From Talinum fruticosum (Eukaryota; Streptophyta; Magnoliopsida; Caryophyllales; Talinaceae): a stretch of 64,000 nt of DNA. The position numbers and the translations under genes were made by a program. Positions 28,441 to 42,417 of this stretch are shown here, piece after piece. The stretch is from contig JAITYX010000021.1 in NCBI GenBank assembly GCA_021018815.1, positions 3,191,001-3,255,000 on the forward strand. Direction: 5' to 3'. Below the pieces are notes generated by a model. The model was not told the origin of the DNA. It saw only the letters and a list, made by a program, of their open reading frames with translations, and did not search any database. Positions within the stretch are counted from its first letter, which is position 1; each line of letters starts with the position of its first letter.

Positions 28441-28580
28441 ATTATTTGTTGTTGTTGAATCTATCAAGTATACTTTTGAAAATAGTCTAATAAATTTGTT
28501 TCAATAAGCCATTATTTGTTGTTGTTGAATCTATCAAATATACTTTTGAAAATAGTCTAATAAATTTGTTTCAATAGTCC
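28441..28580. repeat. Tandem duplication, two 70-bp copies
   Basis: 28441-28510 and 28511-28580 are nearly identical and share the phrases TTGTTGTTGTTGAATCTATC and AATAGTCTAATAAATTTG. Confidence 0.92.
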
Positions 28581-29851
28581 GTCAGTGGAAGTATTGACTG
28601 AGAAATACTCGGATAACTTAGATTTTAGTTTGAAAGGTAACGGATAGCGAAAATTGTGTGCATTTTTTTTTATTATTATTTCAAGTTCAATTGTGAGTTT
28701 GTTTCTGAAAGTTTCCAATGTTATTTTAGAATTGAAATTCTTTATTATTATTTTTTGGTGCTAAATGTATATTTGGGGGATTCGTGGATTTGAGGAGATG
28801 TGGAAAGTGCAGTTGAGGGAGCTGAATATCCGGTCGCTAGATATTTTGAAGCGAAACATTTCGTTTTTTTTATATTTGTATAAAGACAAGCCCAGCCTCA
28901 TTTGGGTCGATTAACTTTAGGTCGAGTCATGTTTAGGTTATTAAGATTCGATTTAATTTTTACGTTAGATTGTATTATTTTTCATTTGTGCTTATTCGGA
29001 TCACTTAATTATTAATTTAATAAGCCTATCTTACAAAGATTTAGAGAAAAATTTAGGATCACTTTAGATTAGCTTTACAGATTGTTGGATTAGACATGGA
29101 TCTCTATAGTTTGGATTGAATTTTCGGTTAATTGTAGCAAGGTTTATGTACTCACTTTTTTTCTTTTCATTTTCCAAACCCGCTCTTTTATATAGAAAAA
29201 TCTGCCATCAATGAGGTTTTAATATGATAGTTAAGATTAAGGTCCTCGGCCCATTAGAGGTATATTCAAAATTACTATTAAAATCAACGGTTATAATTTA
29301 AATACGTAAAAATAAGTTGAAATAATTAAGTGTTATAGTTGTTATAAGATGAAATGAGTTTAAATAAGCTTAAATAGGTAGTTGTTATAGGTAAAATGAG
29401 TTTAAATAATTTAACTATTATAACTATTATAATTAAAATGAGTTTAAAATTATTAGAAATTTTAAGTATAAACGTAATTTCGAACATACTTTAAGAAAGC
29501 ATTTGCAATGTGGACTACATAATCCAAATTTATTACACGTGATTCAAAGAGTACTTTGTTGCTTTCATATTGGACCTTCCAGGCAATCTCCACGTTATTT
29601 TAAACAATCAATTTTTACTTTTTTTTTAATGAAGCTACTTATCAACTTTAAAAAATAGATTTGATATAAAAAATAAAAATGAAATAGTACTTTCATGGCT
29701 CATTCCCAAACCCCGGTTATTCTTTCCGTCAAAACCCAAAAAAAAAAAATCTATTCCCAATAATATGTAGTTTTGTTTCCAAAAAAAAAAAAGAGACTAC
29801 TCCCCTCCCCCCTCCCTCCCTCCCAAAAAAAACTGGAGTTGTGTAGTCAGG

Positions 29852-29858
29852 TATATAA
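29852..29858 (+). promoter_or_regulatory. Probable TATA box of the TAF1A-like gene
   Basis: TATATAA lies about 30 bp upstream of a CT-rich segment that would start the 5' UTR (about 29885). That leader runs to a clean donor (GGTGAGC, exon end 30122), and the 5'-UTR intron ends at TTACTTAG, 31080, eight bases before the start codon. The transcription start is inferred. Confidence 0.55.
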
Positions 29859-30382
29859 ACCCTGCAATTCCGCATTCACTCTTCGCCTGAAGCCTCTTTC
29901 ACTGTCTCTGACTCTCTACCTTCCGCGTGTCCTCGACGCCGCCGGTCGGCACTCTCCCTCTTCCGCCGGTGAACGAGCACCGTCCCCCTCTCCTCGCCCT
30001 CTCTCTCTCTCTCTCTCTCCACTTTCTTCTCCGCCGGGGATCTGGAAGGCGTTGGGGGACTGCTAGGGGTCTACTTGGTTCAGCAACGGTCACGAACCTG
30101 GTGCGGGGAATTGGCAAATCCGGTGAGCTCCGAAACCCTTGACTTGTCTCAAAGGCGTGCATAAAAAATTCGTTCGAAATTTGCTCTTTTTTTTCCTTCT
30201 TTGGTGAGCATGCTCAATGTTTTTTCCCCTGTTAATTTGATCTTACAATGTGGAGTCTGGGACTTAGTTCAGGGTTTTGTTTAGATTCAAAGCTTAAAAG
30301 ATTACACTGTGTTTTAGTGCAAACAAAGCTTGGGTGATGAAATGTGGTGTTTCGCATATATGATGCTAATTGTTCACTTTAG

Positions 30383-30674
30383 AGTTAAATTTCTTTCACC
30401 ATCTCCATTATTTTTCTATCATTATGGCCTCTTCATAAATTTATTCTTTTTTTTTTGGGGGGGAGAATTTAGAGTGTGTTCTGGGTTTGTGCTTATGACT
30501 TCATATATGCATGGACTCATCCGATGCTAGTTAAATTTCTTTCACCATCTCCTTTATTTTTCTATCATTATAGCATCTTCATAAATTTATTCTTTTTTTT
30601 GGGGGAGGGGAATTTAGAGTGTATTCTGGGTTTGTGCTTGTGACTTCATATATGCATGGACTCATCCTATGCTA
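30383..30674. repeat. Tandem duplication, two 146-bp copies inside a 5'-UTR intron
   Basis: Copies 30383-30528 and 30529-30674 both run from AGTTAAATTTCTTTCACC to CATGGACTCATCC(G/T)ATGCT, differing mainly in the length of the internal T and G runs. They lie in the inferred 5'-UTR intron (30123-31080) of the TAF1A-like gene. Confidence 0.93.
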
Positions 30675-31088
30675 GTTATCCTTCCCTTCTAGTTTTTTAG
30701 TTATTTTTAAATTAATGGAATTGTTTAGCCTCTTTATCTTTGAATGACGTTCTATTTCCTATTTAGGTTGTTTCAAACTTCAACATGACTAATTCACTGT
30801 TACCCTGTACACTTAATGCAAAAATCCACTGCAACCCAATATTATTAGCTTTATCCCAATGGTTGTGAGTATATCAACTATGTTAGTTATTGTAGACATG
30901 ATAATATATGTGAATATGTCTTCAAAAGTTTGGCACCTGGTTCCATTTGTAGATGCATATGTCTTGGGAAAGGGGGACTTCTCTTTTCCCTCCTTTTTCC
31001 TTTAAATTTCTCAATGTTTGTATGATAATGTTTTGCGTAGCAGGACAAAGGGATTTTTTGTGGTGCTGTTTTTTACTTAGGACGAAAA

Positions 31089-34000
31089 ATGACAGCAACA
31101 GAAGGTGATGATAGAGCTCGTGATCTACAAATAGTATGTGCAGCTGATTTTTCGGACAATGATAATAATTTGGAGTCAAGACCTGCTAAGCGCTGTAAAA
31201 TAATAAATGGTGATAATCTGGAGAGAAGGAAACTCTCTAGGCGATTGATGTTGTTATTGACAAGACCTACATATACTCTTACACTTGGTTCTATGAATGC
31301 ACGCCATGAAAATCGCATCAAGTTGCGGTGTCTTCTTCGCAATCTCGTGAGACAACAAAATTGGGTAGAAGCAAGCGGCGTGCTAAGCACATTGTTGAAA
31401 GGGACATGTAAAGAAGGTTCACTTCAGAACAACAGAATGAAGTACTGGGTACAACTTCTATATGGTTGTTCCCTTGTTCAGTGATTGCTCAATATGCATC
31501 TTGTTTTATAATAATTACATGTTTTCTTTGTCTAAGGTTGCAATGGAGCTTCTCAGGCATGTGGAAAGTGATGCAGCTGTTTACTCAAAGGAGATTGAGA
31601 ACTTGTACAATATATGGATGGGAAAGATCCATTCATGGAAGAATAAACCATTAAAGGTATGGATAATGATGAGTTGAAAATTACAAATAAATGTGTGAAT
31701 CATTCTGTCCATTTTTCTTTTTCATATTTTTGTCTCAGAAAACAAATTTGTAGTAGGATGCACTGTCTAAGTCTATGTGAGTTGTGGTGTATTGATTTCG
31801 GAAGAACAGAGTTGGTAGAGCTGTGAAAACCTTTGGAGCCCCTTTTTTTCCGCCCTCTTTCTGACAAGAACAATATATTGTATTTTGTAATAGCTGCATA
31901 AGTAGCTAAGTAGGGAGGAAGCGAAATGTGTTTTTATATGAATTTTCTTGAAACTGAAAATCCTATTAGATCAGGACAGGTAGATATAGAGGTGATTTGA
32001 AGGCAAAATATAGGAGCAATTCACCTTCTGATTTCTTTTTAGAGCTAAAGTTGATTTAGTTTGGTGTTTGCATTGATGTCCATAAAGTGATTTTCTGAGT
32101 TGATGGGAAGAAATTAGTTATAACAAAATATCTGGTTAAAACTTGAAGTACACCACAACTAGACTATAATTAACTTGATGAGAAGAGATTATTTATGATT
32201 GTATTGTTGCTGTTTATTTTTGTTAGAAGAATATAATACTGAAAGTACAACAAAGTTTTTCTAGTTTATTAATATGAAGGATATGTATCAAGCTGTAGAA
32301 CTAGGATTTAGGGTATATTAATGTAAACTCTTAATTTGACCATTAACCATTTCTTCTTCTCCATCTTCTTCTTTCTTTTTCTTGTTTTTTGGCATAAAGT
32401 TGCCATTTGACTGAATTTTCATTGATAAATAAACATGAATTCTTTTTATTTTATTTTATTTTGATATGGATAAATAAAAATGAACTTTAGGTCAGAGATT
32501 TAGCAAACGAGTGACATTACATGCGGAATTGGTTCAATATCTACTTATGTTTTAGGAAATACAGCACAACCAGCGGTTCAACAAAGTCTCTTACAAAGGA
32601 ACGAAGCAAAATTGTCATCGTCTTATGTGATGTCATTCACATGATAACCAATAGCCACTGAACCATGTGCATGTAAAGTGAAAAGAAAGACAACTAGAGT
32701 TCTGGAAAGAAAAAAATATTGTGATTTTACTCTTATTATGTGAACAGTTCGGTTGGTTCGTGACATTAGAAACCTTATCTAATAGGTAATTGATGAATGT
32801 TCATATGACAAAGGGGGCGGGTGTAATAGGTATAGATTCAGAAATAGATGAGATTAGGCATATTTCCTTAAATATATTGAAGGTCAGGTGGTTTTTGGGG
32901 TGTTAATGTTATGTTAGTGGGCGGCACAGATTTTTAAACAACCAGTTTTCATATTATATCAGTGATCCTCCATGTCTTTCACAAAGTAGTTGGCTTATTT
33001 TTGGCTTACTTAGGGGTTGAAGACTTGAATTCAGAAGTTGGTTTACTTGTATTTTGTTTATATATTGCCATGAAAAGCAACATGCTTTTGAAGGTATGGT
33101 TTTCTGTTTTGGGATTCTGATGAGTAGCTTGGATTATTGTTTTAGATTGCACTGAGCTATGGTCTTCCTCTTTTTGGGATTTGATTATAGGAAAGAAAAG
33201 CTTTCATCACTTATGAATATTTTCATCTAGGGCATTTTATTATGTATAAATAAACAAACTAAAACAAAACAAACTAGGAGATGTTATCTACACATGCTTA
33301 CCCTGAAGTTTTCTGTATTTGAGTCTACTTGTTTATTGCCTATGAGAAGAATGTAGATGAATGTATTTTGATTTTGATTTTTTGTTCAACTTCTATAATG
33401 TTCACAATTCTTGTTTTTAAAATGACAGATTCTTTGTTGCTAATTGCAAATAATGGTGCATTCATAATAACTGGATATTTGTCTATTTGGTAGGATAAGT
33501 ATGCTAAGTTGGAGTCCATTCTCTCTGTTCTCGCACACACTACAACGAAAATGCCTAGTGTGCTTCCTGCTGTTGCTGGGGTCTCAGGAAGTCAAGAGGT
33601 TCTGAGGCTTGCCCCTGACGAGCCAGCACTATCAAGGAGGCTTAATGATGCTCGAGAGGATGCAAGGAGGTATGCCTTACTCTTTTGTAGTAATGATGTG
33701 CTCTGTACAAGGACAAGGTTTTTCGTTGATGTTTTTTCATAATCGCATGTTTTAGTATACAGTATTTTCATGATGTTTTTAAAATGAGAGTTGGCATCAA
33801 GAAACAAGTATCAGGGAATCACTTGGTAACTCAGTTTAATGAGTTGTCTACATAAAAGGTTGCTCTTGGATTGGTTTTTTGAAAGGAGTTATTGCAGAAG
33901 CCAATAGGGGTCCTGTAGGAAATGGGAATATGGGACGTAGTATTAGGAATGGGATAAAGCTGGAAAGGGGGATTCTCTTGCTTGTTTCATTGATTATGTA

Positions 34001-37000
34001 CTTTGATATAGTGCTCAGAGTACCTTACCTCTGACTCCATCCAATTGATTTATCATTATTGCATACACCTTCTCCTCCACATTAAAGGAGTTATACATAG
34101 TAAGCACTGAAGTTTCAACTTCACAAATTGAACCTGGTCCTTAGACAGAAGATTGATGTTTGCAAACCAGGGTTGATTGTTTGACTGCAGTTCACATAAT
34201 GTAAAAGTTTAATGCATCATATTTCTGTTTTTTGCTTTAGTCTACGTCAGGGGCACGTACTCAGAACCCTACTTAAGTAAGGGCCTTCTAACATGTGTTT
34301 GACATTTTTGATAGACGAACCTCACCTTTTCTGATCCTTTTCTTTTTCTTGGTTGTTTAGTCTCACATTGGAACATGGTGCTGCTAGTGACCCTGTAACA
34401 AATCTGGTTATTGGGTTGACCTTTTATGAGGATTGGTATTCTAGCCTTCCAAAAGAAATGCAGATTAAAAACTTGGATGAGTTGTGCATGCCTAAGAAGT
34501 CAGAGACGGGGAGCTATAATTCAAGTGAGAAACTAGATGACATGCAGTTGGATGATGCTGCCAGTATTTATGAAACCCACTCCAACATGCATCATCATTC
34601 AGAGACATCTGTGGTCAACAATAAGGATGTTAATGGCAGTTTTGGTAGTAGGGTAAGTGGAGAAGCTTCTAGGGTTGATATTAACCTGCAACTGGTGCAT
34701 CACCCGCAATTCCAAGCGCAGGGCTTCTATGCAAACTCTACTGAAACAAACTCACATAACGAGGGTGTTGTTGAAGATCATTATGAGAAAATGCAGGTTT
34801 CTGCTGTTTTCAATATGCACGGTCAGTTTTTTGATTCCTGTGTTTATGTTCCCTCATTTGATGCTCTCTCCCTGTTGTTTTGCAGTAAATGAGAAATATT
34901 TTTGGAGTGTTAAAATTTATCTTGTTGCTCTGGATTCTAGTGCTTCAATCTTAAATATCCTTATGCTTCTTTAGGGGACCATTATCTTGTGGTCACCCCT
35001 TAGTTTGTAAATGTTGCGTCCTCTCTGGGAATGGATACTTTCTTCAGTTTATAGGAGGAAAATCTATTATTGCTGGATCATTCTGAAATTGCGGTTCAAT
35101 TTTATTGGTTTAGTAACTATGACATGGAAAATCTCTTGCATTAGTGTGTAACCCTTTGGTGATCGAAATGGTTTTTGAGTCTTATAGGTGTAGAGTGTCT
35201 ATCTTTCTTGAGTTCCAATATTTCTTCACAGGGCCTCTCTGATTGCAGTTAGTGGGGCTCAAAGACTGGAAAAAAGTACGGGGAACTTATTTTCAGCAGG
35301 TATTGGGGGTAATTAATGGTGGTCTTGTGAGTTAGGATTACAGTGCAACTGGGTTTTTGTCTTAGTATTTGAGACATCTTTGTTCTTGGGAAATGGTTTG
35401 TTGCTTGTTTTGGAGCCTAATTCCTTTAGGTGCATAGATTTATGTCTTTGCCTCCATGTCTTCTCTGAAAATCTTCCATGAATCTTGAATTTTCCACTGT
35501 CTGCTGCATCTGAATGTACATGGCTGGACTTGGCATGTATCATTTGTTTCAGCTTGTGTTGATTCAGCTACACCTGCAAGTTCCAACATTGAACTAATAC
35601 AATATATTCGTTCAAAATTTTACACTTTGCTTTTCTTTCAATTTATTGATGCTCAATTCTCTCAGCTGTAGCTTAATGAAGTTTTCACGCAGTACATCTA
35701 GATGGTTTTCCTTTTTCTGTTTGGTTTGGTCAAAGTATTATTTTTGTTGCTAGCCAAGCAGCCTTGGTCAGTGAGAAACTCTATCAACATTTGATGATAC
35801 TGCTACAGTTTAGGGAGGGTGGTTGTATCTTTGGCATGTTTTCTTTTACTTGTCTTCATCACTGGAGCCTCCCCTGCGTATCCTTTTCCTATATGGCTTA
35901 GGTCAAAGTTCATTGAGCTCGAGAGGCTAGAGTTAAGTTTGGGGCCTCAGAGTCATTCCATTATTTCTTTATCCACACCCCTCCCCAAGTTTATACTCAA
36001 AAGTTTAACTCTGGATTCAAACAAAAAACAATTGAAGATATGCTCCAACATCAAACCATAGATATCTGATCTTACACAAACCAACGCCTGATCAGGGGAG
36101 CTTATCTCCCCCCCAACAAAAAAAAAAAGGAAGAAGAAGAAAGAAGGGAAAAAGGTGCTCAACTGTGATTGGGTCTCACTCCAATTGCTAAACTACACCA
36201 AGTTGAGCGTAGTTCAGACAGAGCCAGCCTAAGGGCCGGACAAACTAGTTTGGCTCATTGATACACCCCACCAATGCCATTTCTTTGTTGCTAATAATGG
36301 GAGATAGGAAGCTGGGTTTATGAAGACAATGTAGTAAATACTGACTCCCTGTCAATTGAAATGGAACATTCAAAAGATTACATATGAAATTGTGGATTTG
36401 CATTCTTAAACCTCCTTGCCACTAAAATCGGAATTCAATTACAACATTTCAAATTGTAGGAATCAACTTTATGTGAATCAGTGGATCCAAACACAACCTG
36501 AGTGAAATGGGTTTTGGTTATCCACCCTTTCTCAGGTCCCTCTCTTAAATATATGTAACTGAGTTATGTCTTCAGCTGTTCCTTTGATCCGTCATCTCTT
36601 AAATATTCTGTGTGATTTGTATCCATAATGGCATATATACAAGATCTACTGGTAGCAGACCTTAAAATTTTGGCATATCTTTGGAGGCATTACGGTAGAT
36701 TCCAAAGAAGCTACCGAAACTTTCTCCGCTATAACTTGTTTCCAAAATTTGTGTCTCAAGGAAACAGCCTCTCTGCTGGGCTGCCTCATTTGAACCCCCT
36801 CACCCCAATTATCTTACTTTGCCAGTATCTGAACTGCATGTCGTTTTGTACTCATTACTTCTCTCTGATCTATGCCTTTTAATCCTCCCCCACCAGGTAT
36901 GCAGTCATTCCTTCCCATTAGATTTCCTTCTTCAGAGGATACAGAACTTCTTTCTGCTTATGGAAGATCCTTTGATGATTCTTACAAGAATGCTTTGAAG

Positions 37001-40000
37001 CACTTACAACTTGCTTTTGAATCTTCACCTCCAGCAGTTTCAGAAGCAGCATTGCTTCCTATGATACAGGTAGTTTGTAATTTTCATGTTTGAACGTATA
37101 AGTAACTTCGTGATCCTGAGATAGTTGTATGGACAGTGGCATAATATTGGCACAGATTAGAAGAAACCCCCCGGGTCTGGTCTGTCACAAGAAAAACAGC
37201 ATTGGAACAAGAACAAGACATTCTATGCCAGTTGCAAACTTTTATGTAGATCAGTAAAGTATTATTTTACTTTGGGATTTAGTTTGAATAAAGGGTAACT
37301 TTCGGAGAACCATGTTGGAATACTGAGTATCTCGCAACATGCTCTTTGAGATGAAACAAATAGTTTGACTTATGCAATTTCGAAGTATCTTGTCCTTTCC
37401 CAAATGAGTGTAGAACTTCCTAGTAAGATACTGAGGTCGAGAGGTTGTAAGTATTGGATGAAAACAGAAGGAACAGACTGCTTAATTGATGTAACACGAG
37501 TACTCTTGGGTGAGAGTTCTACAGCAACATTGCAGGTTGGTGGACTGGTAGAATTTGATATCTATGGAAAACCTAATTTATCTACCAATGCCAAGGGTTC
37601 TGAGAAAGCTAAACAAATTTTTCACAATTGCTAATTTTATTCAACTGCCTCAGTGTGCCCTTGTATGAGGCTCAGCCAGAGCTTGGTTTGAACTTGGTTA
37701 TACCTAAGCACTAAGGGAAGTTGGAGTCTTGGAAAACGCAGCTTGCACAGGCTCAGATTTGATCCCTATTTTCCCTTTTTTTTGGTTGGGGGGTGGGGGT
37801 GTATTGAAGGTAATGAAATATTCATAACCAAGACCCTAATGTCTAACCCTTGCTTCTTTCTCACGTAGCCTGCTCCTATTCCTCGTACTTTAACCTCACA
37901 CTCCTCATGTGCTTCTGTCCTTTGCTGCTGTCATATTTTGTAAGCATAGTACTCCAGTAAGGAATTGGAATGTTCAGGAAAGGTCAAAGCGGGCACCGTA
38001 AAATATCTTAATGGGAGGAATTGGGGCTTAATAAAATGAAGTAGAACAGAAAATAAAGAATTAATCAATTAGCCAATGGTCTCTCTCTCTCTCTCTCTCT
38101 AGTTATTAGGAACCCACGCCTGCTTAGAGAAAAGTTTGACATCCATGCACATTTTTTGGTAAAATTTTATATTCTTTGGGGCTCCTTGAATTGGCCTGAT
38201 CTTGTACATGGGAAAGGGTAATGTTCAGTTGTGGAGTGAGACCATATTTTGTAGCGACTAATCAATTATCATTAAGATGTGAATCTTGGAACAGCAAAGT
38301 TGAGCATGCTGCTCAGGACATAGTTTACATGTAGGTGTTATAAAATATGTTCTATGTTAACCATTGGCTTCATGATGCGGACCTAACATAAATATATGTT
38401 ATTATTAATTCTATGTTTGTTCCCACACATCCGATTTCTCTTTAGTTGTTTTTCCTACTATTTCTCTCATGTTATTAGTTAAATATTGATATTGCACCAG
38501 CTGGGACCATATTTTATGTGTGTTTTCTGCTATCATGATATAACATTTTTGTTCTTATTTACACTTTACTTGCAAGTGTCATGTTAAGATTTGTCTTTTG
38601 CCAGCTGTTGCTGCTTGGTGATCAAACTAAGGAGGCTTTAGTTCTTCTTGACAAGTCCTGTGACAAGTTAAATTCAGTGTTTCCTTTGAGGTAATTTTCT
38701 TTCATCTTGATTGAGTTTGTTGACACAATTCAGATGAGATGAGAGGTTTCATGTGAAATAAATCATTTGTAATTTGAGTTGTGAACATTTAAAATCCTGG
38801 ACTGGGTTAACTTCTGCATTTTGGGGTTACTGTATTTTGGTTGTCTTTACGTAGGAGTGGATATGAATGCCTGCTCCATTAAATCCTGAATGCTCACATG
38901 TCCATCTTTGATTGTTCTTGATGCGTCATCTGCTAGCTGTGAAACAAATAACTGCTATTTTTTTTCCCGCTTTTGGGGGTGGTGTTCTGTGCATAATACT
39001 GTCGTTGATATGTGTCTAACCTCAGCATTTTAGAGAAATTTTTCCATGGTTTTCTTCTACTTAAGAGAGCATTAAACAACATCTTGACTGTTAAGAAGTC
39101 ACGAGTCTTGTATATTGAAATGGTTTGATTGTTCCCTGGGATATTGAAAGGAGCATGTCAATGCAAGTAACTTTAAGTAGACTTCTGGTCGGATGATAGC
39201 ACGTGAGGATATTGTGCTTGTAAAGTTTCTTAAAGGCTGTTGAACACTTGGGGTAACCTAGATGGGAGAGATCAATAGATATGCCAATCAAAGCTGCCTT
39301 GGTGATTTATCTCTCTCTTTCCCTGTCCAAATTTTTCTGTTTCTTTTCACTCTGTCGATTAGTTGAAGGATGTATCTCTCCCCAAATCAATATTTAAAAA
39401 GAAATATGATTGTATTGAACTTTAAAGGAAGAGCCTTCTATTTACATCTTTCATGCTGATGCTCAATAAAAGGTTTTCTGTTACTGTGTGTTGGCAGACT
39501 AAGGGCTCATTTTTGGGAGTGCTTTCATGCCAATGATTTTGACAAGCTGCCAACTTATCTTGAGGATGTCTTGAAGAAGGATCCTGCATGTAGGTATTCT
39601 TTGGAAAGACTTGTAAGCTTGCATCAAAAGGGTATGGAATCATTTGAAATTCGTTTTGTACAATTTTTGCTTCCATTCTAGCTTCCAAATCTGTTTGATA
39701 CCCTTTTGAAGGACGATGAAGATTTATGATAATGATATCATTGCTGTGTCCCACAATTTCATCTTTGTCCATTTGATCGCTTGTTGACATCTACTTCAAA
39801 TGACTTGAACCCCCCTCTTTTTCGCACCTTTCTTGCCAGTGTAAAGCAGGAGGAATGATTTTGTGGCTTCTTAACTGCCAAATGGGTGGTGTGAGAATTT
39901 GCCCACATATTTAGGAGATTGGGGTCAGAATTTCAGATCCCACTTGGGAAAATTTGTGACTGATTTTCTTATTTCTCCTCCACTCCATTCTCCCCCTTTC

Positions 40001-41195
40001 CCCAAGTCCTCCCGTGTGCTGCTAGGGTGTTGTGCCATATGTAAGGGCTAGTGGCATTCCTAGTTGTACTATCTTACCTACCTATTTAAAAATAAAAACA
40101 AAAATGATAATAATGAAAGAAGTGTTTAGTTGTTGCTCCTCTGAGTCACCCCATTTGTGTAAAGCCAGGAAATCCGAATGAAGCCTCGGTTGTTTCTCTT
40201 ATACTGTGAAAGGAAGTGTGAATATTTTGCTGCTTTGCCTGTATAATTCCAGAAGTTTGTCATCTCTCTCTCTCAATATGTTAGTTTCTTTTCTTTCTTT
40301 TTCTGCAGGAGACTATGCTCCTGAACGGCTAGTGGAGATGATAGCTTTGAATGTGGAAGTTACATATCCGGACCACAACACATGGAGGGAATTCGCGTCT
40401 TGTTTACTGAAAATTTGCTGGTGTGAAGAAGACAGAGAATCGATGTGTGTTGATGGAGGTGAAGTTGACAGTGAGAAAAGTTATGGGGTTAGTTTTAGGA
40501 TCCCTGACATGTTTGTAAGGGGCATGTCAGGGAAGACTTGGAAATTTCGATGCAAATGGTGGGTAAATCGTCATTTCAGCAAGCGCATCCTAGCATCTGA
40601 AATGTCAACAGGTATTTCTTACAATCCTCTTAGTCCTCTGCTAACACTACCTGTTAGTCACGAATGAGTATACTTATTTCTTCTTATCTGATCAGAAACC
40701 TCAGTAGATTGTGAAGTTTACTATGGTGCTAAATCAAATTAGAAGGGAGTTTGGAATGAAATTCCCTCCAAGTAGGTTTCGAAGGCCAAAATGTTGAATG
40801 TATCCTGCCTTACCTTAGATGTCAGCAAGACATCGGTGGTATTACACGATAATCTAAATCTAGATCGGAGAAAATTGCCAAAACATGGCTTCTCTAGCTC
40901 GCCAGCTCAGGAAGATTGATTTGTGTTGAATGTTGATCTGATCCCATAAAATTTTTAGTTTGTAAATGACTCCCATCTGAAATTTTTTATGTGAACAGGT
41001 GATTTGCAGCTGATGACACACAAGGCGGCTTGTGCAACCCATCTTTATGGTAAAGAATTCGAGTATGTCACTAAGGTTGATAACTATTTGAATGAACATA
41101 ATCATGACAAGGCATTGTTGACATTTTTACATCAGCACATTAAGAACTCTGTTGGGTTTTATCCCAATGTTGTTAGGAAATTTTTATCATTCTAG
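31089..41195 (+). CDS. TAF1A: TAF1A-like RNA polymerase I selectivity factor subunit, 9 coding exons
   Basis: Plant homologue of TATA-box-binding-protein-associated factor RNA polymerase I subunit A, part of the selectivity factor that recruits Pol I to rDNA promoters; expected nuclear or nucleolar. Coding exons: 31089-31448, 31537-31656, 33494-33669, 34361-34821, 36897-37069, 38605-38690, 39498-39631, 40309-40611, 40999-41195. The frame is open and phases agree, giving about 669 aa. N-terminus: nuclear-localisation-like RPAKRCK, then a conserved helical block (RIKLRCLLRNLVRQQNWVEA, MELLRHVESD); a low-complexity acidic and His-rich middle (residues about 275-370); then TPR-like helices (LLLGDQTKEALVLLDKSCDK, AHFWECFHANDFDKLPTYLE) and a C-terminal KWWVNRHFSKRIL block. 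Exon 4 is extended to 34821 because only this end gives the phase needed by exon 5. Family call is from memory of plant TAF1A (PF14929); a general helical-repeat protein is the main alternative. Confidence 0.75.
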
Positions 41196-41376
41196 TTCCC
41201 CTATTCTTTATCCTTGATTTTGGTGTCGCTTCCAGGTTCCATAACTTGTAAGTCATACATTGGATTTACACATTTAAAAACTGTGTACTTTTTTTGGAAA
41301 GTTCTATAATTTGATTTCTGCCCCCCCAAAATTACTGAGCTGGCGAGTTATATTGCTTATTTTTGATGAAATTATC

Positions 41377-41480
41377 GATCTAAATGCATCATAAACATTA
41401 ATATTATGCTTTGCGAAGATTAATGTTTGATCTAAACGCATCACAAATATTAATTTTGTGCGTTGCGAAGATTAATATTA
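41377..41480. repeat. Tandem duplication, two 52-bp copies
   Basis: 41377-41428 and 41429-41480 share GATCTAAA(T/C)GCATCA and TTGCGAAGATTAAT, with about seven differences, just downstream of the TAF1A-like stop codon. Confidence 0.85.
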
Positions 41481-41707
41481 AAACATACTCCTTTTAAATT
41501 AGGTCTTGAAAAGCCAGAAACAAAATGATTGCTCTCAATGATCAATATTGTGCGTAATTGAGCAGATAATACAACGAGCCCTAGATTTATATTTTGTTAG
41601 CTTTATCTTTGTTGAATCCTTGTACAATTCAAAGAAGATTTAGGATGAAATGAATTGTTCAACATACTTTTGTCTTTTTTTAGTTATTTGTTATTTAAAA
41701 AAATAGG

Positions 41708-41782
41708 TAGGATGAAATTAATTGGTCAACATATTGGCTGAATATTTCCAAGGGTAATATATTTTTAAGCTAAGAGTCAATT
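41708..41782 (+). repeat. Dispersed repeat, copy 1 (second at about 54921-54992)
   Basis: Both places carry AAATTAATTGGTCAA(C/T)ATAT, GAATATTTCCAAG(G/A)GTAAT and ATATTTTTAA(G/A)CTAAG in the same order and spacing. They are about 13.2 kb apart and in the same orientation. Confidence 0.8.
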
Positions 41783-42417
41783 TATTTAAAAAATCGCAAC
41801 TTCAACATTGCCACCCACCAATGCGAACAACCCACGAAGAGAGAGAAAATGCCCTTAAATAATAATAATCAAGTGAAGAGGTTCCACCTTACCTTACACA
41901 AAAATAAAAATCTTTAAAGACAGATTTAATCAATCTTGAGAGAAAAATATGTTTCAATCCACCACACTTTCCTTTTGGCAATATATGGGGTCCCTGCCAT
42001 TACTCAATGGTCTACATGCCCATTACTCACAGACAATCTCATACAAAAATAATGCTGAGGCTAATCATATATCCCAAACAAAAAAAGAAGCTAACATATG
42101 ATCAGTTTGGAGATTTCTGAAAAAATAATACTCATCTGGTGAAAAAAAAGGCAAGGATGCAAAACCATGGTGCGCTATGTAATAATGAGAAAATGCCAAA
42201 TGTGTCATTATAAAATCATACTTTGCATGCACATCCCAAAAGACGGAATCCAACATGACAACTAATTTGTCTGCCAATTTCACATAATTCAACCAAAACA
42301 AGGTGTTAAAAAAGAAAATTAACTTTGACCATAAAAAACTAGGACACCACCAAATTGGAAACAAAACTTGAGCTTCTACTTTTGGTTTGGACAACTTCAT
42401 CTAGCACTTGTTCTTGC

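Larger units (their letters stand above)
26382..29850. other. Intergenic region between cyclophilin and TAF1A-like genes
   Basis: Holds the cyclophilin 3' UTR, an AT-rich minisatellite (about 27451-27790), a 70-bp tandem duplication (28441-28580) and the upstream region of the TAF1A-like gene. I found no open frame with protein-like content. Confidence 0.5.
41196..42417. other. Intergenic region after TAF1A-like and P2 3' flank
   Basis: The two neighbouring genes converge here, so it holds both 3' UTRs. It includes a 52-bp tandem duplication (41377-41480) and a dispersed repeat (41708-41782) that returns at about 54921. No gene was seen. Confidence 0.5.

Noticed and set aside
31466..31677. 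Open frames overlapping exon 2 of the TAF1A-like gene as separate genes
   Set aside because: They are the real exon read through its splice sites or in the wrong frame.
36628..36882. Small open frame in TAF1A-like intron 4
   Set aside because: No protein-like conservation, and it lies wholly within an intron with good boundaries.
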